NCBI RefSeq assembly: GCF_013426895.1
Contig: NZ_AP023175.1
Location: 2,108,001 to 2,172,000, forward strand
DNA: 64,000 bases
Reading direction: 5' to 3'
From: Paraburkholderia largidicola
GTDB lineage: Bacteria > Pseudomonadota > Gammaproteobacteria > Burkholderiales > Burkholderiaceae
Shown: in pieces, positions 30,142-38,267 of the stretch
How the letters are laid out: every line of letters begins with the position of its first letter
Numbering within the stretch: the stretch's first letter is position 1
The notes under the pieces: generated by a model
Seen by the model: only the letters and a program-made list of their open reading frames with translations
Told to the model about the DNA's origin: nothing
The model's database searches: none
Translations under genes and position numbers: made by a program

Positions 30142-30480
30142 GCGTGCCTTCGGACGCGCATACATGCCGTTCTGTCAGGCGTCCCCGACGCTCGCGCGCG
30201 TGAAGTGCGGGTCACTTCATCAATGTGATGAGCGTCTTCCCGCTGACGATGCGGTTGACGATTGGAGCTGGACAGGTGCGGCGAAATCGCTCGGCGATCG
30301 CGTTTACCCCTTAAAAACAGGCTCCAAATGCGCGAGGTAGTCAGCGCCACGCAACAAACCGTAACCGTTATACACAAAAGATTCGCGCAGAAAGCAAAAG
30401 CGCTTGTAGAATCCGGCGTTGAAGCGTGTGCATATCGCGTGCGCTTCTCGCAATTACTGACCCTTAGAGGTAGGAGAAAT
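30142..30480. other. Intergenic leader of the HU/H1 gene
   Basis: 339 bp with no convincing gene. A TAGAAT hexamer at 30407-30412, with TTCGCG about 20 bp upstream, is a candidate promoter, and GAGGTAGGAGAAAT is the strong ribosome-binding site directly before the next start codon. Confidence 0.4.
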
Positions 30481-30930
30481 ATGGCGACTTCCGCAAAAAA
30501 GGTAGCCAAGAAGGCTGCTACGGTTCCGACCAAGAAGGTTGCTGCAAAGAAAGCTGCTGCTCCCGCAAAGAAAGTCACGGCTAAGAAGGTCGCCGTGAAG
30601 GCGTCCGGCGTTCCCTCGCCGATCAAGGACACCTTCACGAAGGCCTCGCTGGCTGCACACGTTGCGGAGCGTGCGGGTGTCGAGCCGAAGTCGGCGAAGG
30701 CAGTTCTGGCTGCACTCGAAGACACGATCCTCGGTTCGGTTCACAAGAAGGGCGCTGGCGAATTCACGCTGTCGGGTCTTCTGAAGATCGTCGTTCAGAC
30801 CGTTCCGGCGAAGAAGAAGCGCTTCGGCAAGGACCCGTTCACGGGTCAGGAGCGCTGGTTCCCGGCCAAGCCGGCAAGCGTGCGAGTCAAGGCTCGCGCG
30901 TTGAAGAAGCTGAAGGACGCAGCAGCGTAA
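30481..30930 (+). CDS. HU-family DNA-binding protein with histone-H1-like N-terminal tail
   Basis: A 149-residue nucleoid protein. Residues 1-42 are a Lys/Ala-rich, H1-like tail made of KKxA repeats (KKVAKKAA, KKVAAKKAAAPAKK). Residues 45-149 form a HU-like domain (PIKDTFTKASLAAHVAERAGV..., FTLSGLLKIVVQTVPAKKKRFGKDPFTG...). Such fusions are known in Burkholderiales and are expected to bind and bridge DNA through the tail. The strong Shine-Dalgarno suggests high expression. It is followed by a terminator and then element E4. Confidence 0.92.
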   Translation: MATSAKKVAKKAATVPTKKVAAKKAAAPAKKVTAKKVAVKASGVPSPIKDTFTKASLAAHVAERAGVEPKSAKAVLAALEDTILGSVHKKGAGEFTLSGLLKIVVQTVPAKKKRFGKDPFTGQERWFPAKPASVRVKARALKKLKDAAA

Positions 30931-30992
30931 AAGTTGATGCGCCTCGATGGCGGCGCGAGCCGCTGTCGTTTGGTTGCTTTGCTTTATCGCGG

Positions 30993-31026
30993 TCCCCGCA
31001 TGCGGAAGTGTGTGGGGATTTTTTTT
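30993..31026 (+). terminator. Rho-independent terminator after the HU/H1 gene
   Basis: TCCCCGCA and TGTGTGGGGA form the stem, directly followed by eight T residues, 63 bp after the stop. It ends the transcript before element E4, so E4 would normally not be co-transcribed with this gene. Confidence 0.65.
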
Positions 31027-31080
31027 GTCTTCGACGGTGGGGGTGCTGCGCAAGCTTTTAGGTTCTGGGCTTGTGTTTGC

Positions 31081-31738
31081 GCTGGCATCCGCGTTATGTC
31101 TTTGGTGTGGATGCGTTGCCCCTGTGCGGGGCGGCACCTACTTTTCTTTGCCGCCGCAAAGAAAAGTAGGCAAAAGAAAGCGGCTCACACCGCCAGTTCT
31201 AGTGTTTGCCTGAGGGCCCCCAAAGGGTCTTACACTTCACACGGCAACCACGTGACCCACGCTCGTTGCCAGCGCTCTTGCAGTGCGCCTCACCCGCTTC
31301 ACGCTCCCGCAGTACAGCACGCCGTACCAGACAGTCCACGGCCGCCCAGGTGGCAAACTGTGTGCAGGCTTTCGCGCTTTGCACGCATCACTTCGGACTG
31401 GGTAGCAAGATTGGTGTCGCTGGTAAGAACGCTGATCTTTTCGGTACTACGACCTACACACAGTTTGCCACCTGGGCGGCACAAGCCATTCGCTGCCGAC
31501 CGCCCTTGTTCGGTTGTGTGAAGCGGGTGAGGCATCTATTCAAAGCGTTGGCAACGCACGCGAACAGCGGCGTTGCCGTGTGAAGGGTGGGGACGTTGGG
31601 GGCCCGTGGATAAGAACACGTGCTGGCGGTGTGAGCCGCTTTCTTTTGCCTACTTTTCTTTGCGGCGGCAAAGAAAAGTAGGTGCCGCCCCGCACAGGGG
31701 CAACGCTCGAAGCACGCTAACGAATCGCGGATGCCAGC
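31081..31738. repeat. Palindromic repeat element E4 (658 bp), diverged loop
   Basis: Same outer ends, blocks and orientation as E1-E3. Innermost arms are at 31341-31364 and 31457-31480 around a 92-nt loop (31365-31456). The loop is only distantly similar to the others, keeping short matches such as CACTTCGGACTG (E1: CACTCCGAACCG) and GCTGGTAAGA (E1: GCTGTAAGA) in the same orientation as E1. The arms are far better conserved than the loop. Confidence 0.9.
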
Positions 31739-32133
31739 ACGAAGGCAAAGCGCGTATGCCAGCGCAAAGACCAGAACAGGACCACCGTCGGAGACGACAA
31801 ACCCGGATATCCGCGCAAAGGGAAAAAACCCAAAACACGCCACCCGCGCCGCGACGCATAAAACCCAAACCCAACCCAAACCCCTTCCCCAAACCAGGCC
31901 CGCGCCAGCGCCCAAACGCACCGTGTGCGCAACAACACGCACCGGAGTAGCGCATACTCCCCCTCCGCGCTACGATGACACCGACAATCGAGCGCCATCG
32001 CAGTGCGCGTTCACAGTGCATCCACCACGCGCAGCGCACAAATCCTGAATGGCATAACGCTTGCTTGATCGAGATTGAAAACCGAATGCGCAGCGCATTC
32101 GCCTTCTATCCGACAAAAAGAGTGGGGCGTAAC
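31739..32133. other. A/C-rich flank of E4 and leader of the ATP-grasp gene
   Basis: 395 bp with no convincing gene. The top strand is extremely A/C-biased (28 of 30 bases at 31861-31890). It includes one or two degenerate copies of the element's terminal motif (GCGTATGCCAGCGC at 31751-31764). The promoter of the following cluster probably lies in the more balanced part after 31940. Confidence 0.5.
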
Positions 32134-33543
32134 ATGCGATGCTTTGACGAGATGCGTCAGTTCGATGACGCCGTGCGGCCGCATTATCAGCGGTTCGAAC
32201 GCTGGCTCGTGCAGCAGGGCAGCGAGGCAATCGAGAGAAAGCGGGCCGAAGCCGATCTGCTGTTTCGCCGCGTCGGCATCACGTTCGCCGTCAACGGTGA
32301 CCTGTCGGGCACCGAACGGCTCATTCCGTTCGATCTGATCCCGCGCATCATCCCGCGCAGCGAATGGCAAACGCTCGAAGCCGGCCTCAGGCAGCGCGTC
32401 CAGGCGCTCAACCTCTTCATCCACGACGTCTATCACGACCGCAACATCGTCCGCGCCGGCATCGTGCCCGCCGATCAGGTCTACACCAACGCGCAGTACC
32501 GGCCGGAAATGCAGGGCGTCGACGTACCGCTCGCCGTCTATGCGCATATCGCAGGCGTCGACGTCGTGCGCGCCGGCGAGAACGGCGAGTTCTACGTGCT
32601 CGAAGATAATCTGCGCGTGCCGTCGGGCGTGTCGTACATGCTCGAGAACCGCAAGATGATGATGCGGCTCTTCCCCGAACTGTTCGTGCAGAACCGCATC
32701 GCGCCCGTCGCGCACTATCCCGACCTGCTGCTCGACACGCTGCGCTCGGTGGCGCCCGAAGGCGTCGACGATCCCGTCGTGGTCGTGCTGACGCCCGGCA
32801 TGTACAACTCCGCCTACTTCGAGCACACCTTCCTCGCGCAGCAGATGGGCGTCGAACTGGTGGAAGGCAAGGACCTCTTCGTCGACGACAACTACGTGTT
32901 CATGCGCACCACACAAGGGCCGCGGCGCGTGGATGTGATCTATCGGCGGGTCGACGACGACTTTCTCGATCCGCTCGCGTTCCGCCAGGATTCGGCGCTC
33001 GGCGTGCCGGGTCTGCTGACGGCGTATCGCGCAGGGCGCGTCGCGCTGGCAAACGCGATGGGCACCGGCATCGCCGACGACAAGTCGATCTATCCGTACG
33101 TCCCCGACATGATCGAGTTCTATCTGGGCGAAAAGCCCATCCTGAACAACGTGCCGACCTACCAGTGCCGCAAGCCCGATGACCTCGCGTACACGCTCGC
33201 GCATCTGTCCGAGCTCGTCGTGAAGGAAGTGCACGGCGCAGGCGGCTACGGGATGCTCGTCGGGCCGGCGTCGACGTCGGCGGAAATCGAGGCGTTCCGC
33301 CAGCGGCTGATCGAAAAGCCGGCTGGCTACATCGCGCAGCCGACGCTCGCGCTGTCCGCCTGCCCGACCTTCGTCGAGTCCGGCGTTGCGCCGCGCCATA
33401 TCGATCTGCGGCCGTTCGTCCTGTCGGGCAAGACGGTGACGATGTGCGCTGGCGGCCTCACGCGCGTCGCCTTGCAGGAGGGCTCGCTGGTCGTCAACTC
33501 GTCGCAGGGAGGCGGCACCAAAGACACCTGGATGGTCGACTGA
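32134..33543 (+). CDS. Circularly permuted ATP-grasp protein (COG2308 type)
   Basis: A 469-residue predicted peptide ligase of the circularly permuted ATP-grasp class. Typical segments are the N-terminal RVGITFAVNGD, RIIPRSEWQTLEAGLRQRVQALNLF, the YVLEDNLRVPSGVSYMLENR block that holds Mg/ATP ligands, VEGKDLFVDDNYVFMRT, and the C-terminal DLRPFVLSG...GGLTRVA. Comparative genomics links this family to alpha-E, transglutaminase-like and Anbu peptidase genes, all of which follow here. The predicted role is ATP-dependent synthesis of a peptide or peptide tag. I chose the ATG at 32134 because the similarity starts there; longer in-frame starts run into A/C-biased leader DNA. Confidence 0.88.
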   Translation: MRCFDEMRQFDDAVRPHYQRFERWLVQQGSEAIERKRAEADLLFRRVGITFAVNGDLSGTERLIPFDLIPRIIPRSEWQTLEAGLRQRVQALNLFIHDVYHDRNIVRAGIVPADQVYTNAQYRPEMQGVDVPLAVYAHIAGVDVVRAGENGEFYVLEDNLRVPSGVSYMLENRKMMMRLFPELFVQNRIAPVAHYPDLLLDTLRSVAPEGVDDPVVVVLTPGMYNSAYFEHTFLAQQMGVELVEGKDLFVDDNYVFMRTTQGPRRVDVIYRRVDDDFLDPLAFRQDSALGVPGLLTAYRAGRVALANAMGTGIADDKSIYPYVPDMIEFYLGEKPILNNVPTYQCRKPDDLAYTLAHLSELVVKEVHGAGGYGMLVGPASTSAEIEAFRQRLIEKPAGYIAQPTLALSACPTFVESGVAPRHIDLRPFVLSGKTVTMCAGGLTRVALQEGSLVVNSSQGGGTKDTWMVD

Positions 33544-33674
33544 CGACATTCGACCGATGTTCCTAAGCGCCCGCATCGCGCGATGCAGGCGCAAAGCCGA
33601 CAAACCACGGGCAACCCGGCGCGCTTCGCGTCATACGGCGACGAGAGCGCGTCCAAACAATACGGAAAGCCGAC

Positions 33675-34625
33675 ATGCTGAGCCGCACTGCCGATCATCT
33701 GTTCTGGATGGCCCGTTACATGGAGCGCGCCGAGAATACCGCGCGCATGCTCGACATCAACCTGAAGGCGCAACTGCTGCCGCAGACGCCCGAACAGGAG
33801 GATCGCGCGCAGCGTTCGGTGCTGCGCATCTCCGAACTGGAGCACGCGTTTGCACAGCGCTACGACGAGCCGACGCGCGAAAACGTGCTCGATTTCATGG
33901 TCGCCGATCCGACCAACCCGTCGAGCATTCATTCGTGTCTGCAGGCAGCACGCGAAAACGCACGCGCGGTGCGCGGCACGCTGACGACGGAATGGTGGGA
34001 AACGATCAACGACACGTGGCTCGAATTCAACGAGCGCACGGCGCACGGCGAGGTGGCGAACAATCTGTCGGCGCTGTTCGAATGGGTGAAGTTCCGCTCG
34101 CATCTGTCGCGCGGCGTGACGATCGGCACCGCGTTACAGGACGACGCGTTCTTCTTTACGCAACTCGGCACCTTTCTCGAACGCGCGGACAACACGGCGC
34201 GCATTCTCGACGTGCGCTTCGCCGATGCTGAGCCGAACTCGCGCGAGGCGGCGCGCCAGCTCGAGGACTTCTATTACTGGACGTCGATTCTCAGTTCCGT
34301 GTCGGCGCTGGAGATCTACCGCAAGGTGTATCGCGATGTCGTGACGCCGGCGCGCGTGGTGGAGTTGATGATCCTGAACTCGCAGATGCCGCGCTCGCTG
34401 CTGGCGTCCCTCGATCGCGTCTGCGAAAACCTCGCGATGCTGCGCACGCAGGGCTCGAATCAATGCGAGCGCTTTGCGGGCAAGCTGCGCGCCGAATTGC
34501 TTTACTCGGATATCCGGCAGATTTTCGAAGCCGGTCTGCATGCGTGGCTCACACAGTTTCTCGCCCGCGTGTTCGAACTCGGCAACATGGTCGCGCGCAC
34601 GTACCTGATGCTGCCCGTTGCCTGA
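33675..34625 (+). CDS. Alpha-E domain protein (DUF403)
   Basis: A 316-residue all-helical protein. It begins with the diagnostic MLSRTADHLFWMARYMERAENTARML and contains many conserved acidic/aromatic positions (WWETINDTW, FYYWTSILSSVSALE). The biochemical role is unknown. Members always accompany the permuted ATP-grasp protein and are sometimes fused to it, so it is probably a subunit or cofactor of that ligase. It is followed 13 bp later by the transglutaminase-like gene. Confidence 0.88.
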   Translation: MLSRTADHLFWMARYMERAENTARMLDINLKAQLLPQTPEQEDRAQRSVLRISELEHAFAQRYDEPTRENVLDFMVADPTNPSSIHSCLQAARENARAVRGTLTTEWWETINDTWLEFNERTAHGEVANNLSALFEWVKFRSHLSRGVTIGTALQDDAFFFTQLGTFLERADNTARILDVRFADAEPNSREAARQLEDFYYWTSILSSVSALEIYRKVYRDVVTPARVVELMILNSQMPRSLLASLDRVCENLAMLRTQGSNQCERFAGKLRAELLYSDIRQIFEAGLHAWLTQFLARVFELGNMVARTYLMLPVA

Positions 34626-34638
34626 TGGAGTGCCCTCA

Positions 34639-35445
34639 ATGTATCTGACGATCCGCCACGACACTTCTTACCGCTACGAATCGACGGTCCATTACTCGAT
34701 CCAGCAACTGCGTCTCACGCCGTCGAGCGGTGCTTCACAGATCGTGCGGCGCTGGACGCTCGACGCGCCCGGCAAGCTCGACTCGACCTTCGACGCCTAC
34801 GGCAACGTGCTGCACACGCTCGTGCTCAACAAGCAGCACGACGAGATACGCGTGCACGTGTCGGGCGAAATCGACACGTTTGCGCTGATCGACGGGCGCC
34901 TTGGCGACGATGCGGGTGCGATTCCGCTCGAGCATTTCACCTGCGCCACGCGCCTGACCGACTGCGATCCCGCGATTCGCGAGCTGGCGGCGTCCGTGCC
35001 GTCGCTCGACAAGCCGGCTACGCTGATCGCGCTGGCGGAGAAGATCATCGACCGCGTGCAGTTCGAAACAGGCGCGACGGGTGTGACGAGCACGGCGTCG
35101 CAGGCGCTCGCGCTCGGCAAGGGCGTCTGCCAGGACCACGCGCATCTGATGCTCGCGTGCTGCCGTGCGCGCGGGATTCCAGCGCGCTATGTGAGCGGTT
35201 ATATCGAACCGGGCGACGTCGAGCATGCGGCGAGTCACGCGTGGGTCGATGTGTGGCTCACGGGCATTGGCTGGGTTTCCGTCGACGTCACACATGCTGC
35301 GTTTGCCAGCGAGATGTATTGCCGGCTCGCAGCGGCGCGTGACTACGAAGCGGCGTCGCCGGTGCGCGGACGGCGTATCGGCGGACTGGAAGAGACGCTC
35401 GATGTGTCCGTTGCCGTGAAGGCGCAGGAGCAGTCTCCGCAATAA
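34639..35445 (+). CDS. Transglutaminase-like cysteine peptidase family protein
   Basis: A 268-residue protein with an N-terminal beta domain (about 1-105, typical of bacterial transglutaminase-like proteins) and a catalytic papain-like core. The triad is visible as C164 (GVCQDHAHLML), H200 (SHAWVDVWL) and D216 (VDVTHA). In this gene neighbourhood the enzyme is predicted to cleave or transfer the peptides made by the ATP-grasp protein. The start at 34639 follows GGAG. Confidence 0.9.
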   Translation: MYLTIRHDTSYRYESTVHYSIQQLRLTPSSGASQIVRRWTLDAPGKLDSTFDAYGNVLHTLVLNKQHDEIRVHVSGEIDTFALIDGRLGDDAGAIPLEHFTCATRLTDCDPAIRELAASVPSLDKPATLIALAEKIIDRVQFETGATGVTSTASQALALGKGVCQDHAHLMLACCRARGIPARYVSGYIEPGDVEHAASHAWVDVWLTGIGWVSVDVTHAAFASEMYCRLAAARDYEAASPVRGRRIGGLEETLDVSVAVKAQEQSPQ

Positions 35446-35609
35446 GAAGCGCGCCGCGTAACCTGGGGTCTTTGCGGGGCGGGCACACATCGGCTGCAGC
35501 GCGCCAGGCGCGCGCATTACAATGGCAGCGTCCCGCGGCGCGCCCGCGGCCCGTGCCTTTTTCCGGCTCGCCCAATCGTTCATTCGGGGCAGCCGTCTGG
35601 ATTCCTGTC

Positions 35610-36530
35610 ATGACTTACTGTGTGGCGATGTGCGTCGATGAAGGGCTCGTGTTCCTGTCGGATACACGGACCAATGCCGGCGTCGATCACATCAGCACCG
35701 CGCGCAAGATGTCGGTGTTCGAAGAGCCCGGCGAACGCATGCTGGTGCTGCTCGGCGCGGGCAATCTGTCGCTCACGCAGGCCGTGCTGCAAGAGTTGTC
35801 CGAGCCGACCGGACCTTCTGCTTCGTCAAAGCCCACGCTTTGGACCGTGCCGACCATGGCCGACGCCGCGCGCGTGGTGGGCCAGGCCGTGCGCGACGTG
35901 CATGTGCGCGAGGCGAATGCGCTGCAGGAATTCGGCGTCGACTTCAATTGCAGCTTCATTCTCGGCGGGCAGATCCGTGAGAACGCGGAGAGCGGCAATG
36001 GCGCCGGGCAACCGCGGCCGCGTCTCTTCATGATCTATGCGGCGGGCAACTTCATCGAATCGTCGCGCGTGAACCCTTACTTTCAGATCGGCGAGTCGAA
36101 GTACGGCAAGCCGATCATCGACCGCGTGCTGATCCCCTCCACGCCGCTCGACGAGGCCGCCAAGTGCGCGCTGATCTCGATGGACTCGACGCTGCGCTCG
36201 AACCTCTCGGTCGGGCTGCCGCTCGATCTGCTCGTCTACGAGAAGGATTCGCTGAAGGTGACCCGTTTCGTGTCGATCGATCAGGACAATGCCTATTTCC
36301 AGATGATCCATCGCACGTGGGGCGAGCGGCTTCGGCAGGTGTTCGGCGAGATTCCCGATCCGGACTGGCAAATCACGGGCGAGGTGCCGCAGAACGGGCA
36401 TGTCGGGGAGATGGTGCTGTATCGGCCGCCGGGCGAGTTGCATACGGATGCACAGCGCGGCACGCCGGGCCCCGACGCGCGGCCCGCGCAGACTTTGGCT
36501 CAAGCCGACAAGCCTAAAACGCGCGGCTGA
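35610..36530 (+). CDS. Anbu-type proteasome-like peptidase (COG3484)
   Basis: A 306-residue Ntn-hydrolase of the Anbu family, the bacterial relative of proteasome beta subunits and HslV. Removal of Met exposes T2 as the predicted nucleophile (MTYCVAMCVDEGLVFLSDTR, with the conserved D and R of the SDTRTNAG motif). The C-terminal 40 residues are a hydrophilic extension. It closes the ATP-grasp / alpha-E / transglutaminase cluster; the gap before it is 164 bp. The natural substrates of Anbu peptidases are not established. Confidence 0.9.
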   Translation: MTYCVAMCVDEGLVFLSDTRTNAGVDHISTARKMSVFEEPGERMLVLLGAGNLSLTQAVLQELSEPTGPSASSKPTLWTVPTMADAARVVGQAVRDVHVREANALQEFGVDFNCSFILGGQIRENAESGNGAGQPRPRLFMIYAAGNFIESSRVNPYFQIGESKYGKPIIDRVLIPSTPLDEAAKCALISMDSTLRSNLSVGLPLDLLVYEKDSLKVTRFVSIDQDNAYFQMIHRTWGERLRQVFGEIPDPDWQITGEVPQNGHVGEMVLYRPPGELHTDAQRGTPGPDARPAQTLAQADKPKTRG

Positions 36531-36588
36531 TCACGCCGACACAGTGCGCCCGCTTCAGGGCGTATCCATTTTTTCCACTAGTGCAATG

Positions 36589-36624
36589 AAAAAAGCCAGC
36601 GTTGGCTTGCGCCGCTGCTGGCTT
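36589..36624 (-). terminator. Rho-independent terminator of the porin gene
   Basis: On the minus strand, GCCAGC...GCTGGC encloses a 16-nt loop that itself contains complementary GGCGC/GCGCC-like sequence, followed by TTTTTT, 45 bp after the porin stop. Confidence 0.7.
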
Positions 36625-36668
36625 CAGAGTACGGCCCGACGTCTCGAGCCGTGCGTCATATTGTTCTA

Positions 36669-37871
36669 TTAGAACTTGTGACGGATACCCAGGCTGATGA
36701 TCTCTTGCGAGCTCGAGCCTGCTTGTGCACCGTACGAGCCAACCGATGCGCCTGCATCGACGATGGCGCCAGTGCTTGCATCGCGCTGATGGCCGCTTGC
36801 CTTCTGGTAAGCACCGATCAGGTACAGGTCGGTACGCTTGGACAGATTGTAGTCGCCGCCCAGCGAAACCTGGTTGTAGCTTGCCGACGCGTCGCCAGAG
36901 CCGTGCGTGTAGGTGTAGCCCAGACCGAGCAGCATTGCCGGCGTGATCTGGTAGCCAGCGAAGGCGCCAGCAACCTGGTACTTCTGCTGCGACGCGAAGC
37001 CCGAGAATGCGTCCGGCTTGTACTGCGCGAAGCTGTAACGCAGGTTGAACGTGAACGGACCCGTGACATATTGGCCAGCCACCGACGTGATGTCGATCTG
37101 CTTGGCTGACTGGTACGCGCCGTTGATGTTCGAGCCGTCAAACGTAGCGTCCGACGTCACGCCCGTATTCCACGTGCCACCCTGGTTCACGCCCGGGACG
37201 ACGCCGCGGCTTGCCAGCGTGTTCGCGTTTTCCATGCGGAAGTAGCCAGCTGCAACGCTGAACGGACCGCCGCTCCACGTTGCTGCGCCTGCCCACGATT
37301 GGCCTGCACCCGTTGCGCCAGCGACGCCGCCGAGAGCGTACATGCCTTCGAACTGGAAGCCGCTCCACACCGGCGACACGTACTTGATGGCGTTGTTCGT
37401 ACGCGAGCTGTTGTCGTTGTTGTCAACGTCGCCCGGCGTCGTGAACGTGCTGCCGAAGTAGTTGTCAGCCGTCAGCGGCTGAACCAGGTCGACCAGCGGG
37501 TCGTACTGGCGACCCAACGTGACCGTACCGTACGCATCGTGCGTCACGCCGACATATGCCTGGCGGCCGAACAGCTTCGTGCCCGTGCCGTACGAACCCA
37601 TCTTGCCGTTGTTCGGGTTGAAGCCGCTTTCCAACTGGAAGATCGCCTTCAGGCCACCGCCCAGGTCTTCCGTACCCTTCATGCCCCAACGGCTGCCTTG
37701 CAGGTTGCCCGCGGCGAGTTGCCACAGGTTGTCATTGGCCGTGTTGGCGTTGTGAATGTACTGGATCGAGTCATCGATCAAGCCATAAAGCGTCACGCTG
37801 CTCTGTGCATGTGCTGCGCCTGCAGCGCCGAGCAGTGCCAGCGAGAGCGTCGACAGTGCGATTCGTTTCAT
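36669..37871 (-). CDS. Gram-negative general porin (OmpC/Porin_4 type)
   Basis: A 400-residue trimeric-type outer-membrane porin. The signal peptide (MKRIALSTLSLALLGAAGAAHA) is cut before QSSVTLYGLIDDSIQY, the standard start of Burkholderia porins. The constriction-loop region PLTADNYFGSTFTTPGD, the repeated strands with conserved Gly/Tyr, and the C-terminal LGIRHKF ending in Phe are all present. It is monocistronic with its own terminator. The ATG at 37871 follows GGAG; an in-frame ATG 12 bp upstream is less likely. Confidence 0.93.
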   Translation of the reverse strand: MKRIALSTLSLALLGAAGAAHAQSSVTLYGLIDDSIQYIHNANTANDNLWQLAAGNLQGSRWGMKGTEDLGGGLKAIFQLESGFNPNNGKMGSYGTGTKLFGRQAYVGVTHDAYGTVTLGRQYDPLVDLVQPLTADNYFGSTFTTPGDVDNNDNSSRTNNAIKYVSPVWSGFQFEGMYALGGVAGATGAGQSWAGAATWSGGPFSVAAGYFRMENANTLASRGVVPGVNQGGTWNTGVTSDATFDGSNINGAYQSAKQIDITSVAGQYVTGPFTFNLRYSFAQYKPDAFSGFASQQKYQVAGAFAGYQITPAMLLGLGYTYTHGSGDASASYNQVSLGGDYNLSKRTDLYLIGAYQKASGHQRDASTGAIVDAGASVGSYGAQAGSSSQEIISLGIRHKF

Positions 37872-38267
37872 CCATTTCTCCACGCAGATGATTGGTTTTC
37901 GTTGTTGCGAAACGGAGAATAGCGCAGTGTCTCTAAGTGTAAGAACTGAAAAAAATTAAGGTGTATCGAAAAACCGACAGCCCGGTAGAAGCCTTGTATC
38001 GTAAGCTTGCCAACGATTGTTTCTGTTTCAGCAATATTGAATCTTTGACTGTGGATTATTGTTCTTTTTATGACAGTGATCGATGGTATCGGTACGTTTT
38101 ACGTGGTCGAGAGCATGTTTCGTGTAAGAAAGTTGTCTAGTCGACTATGGAAATTTCCGCTTCCACATAAAGAAGTCGTAAAGGCTTCTCGCGCTCAGCT
38201 TGATGTTTCAGGTGGACAGTTTCGGGCGGATATGATCTTGGCCGTCCGAAACCGTTGAAGCGGACGC
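37872..38267. other. A+T-rich porin leader and intergenic region
   Basis: 396 bp, clearly richer in A+T than the surroundings, with runs such as AAAAAAATTAAGG near 37950. This suits an OmpR- or H-NS-type controlled porin promoter. A 62-codon frame at 38070-38258 (plus strand) has no recognisable features and is not called. Confidence 0.45.

Noticed and set aside
38070..38258. A 62-codon small protein upstream of the porin
   Set aside because: Lies in an A+T-rich promoter region without a ribosome-binding site or any known small-protein feature.
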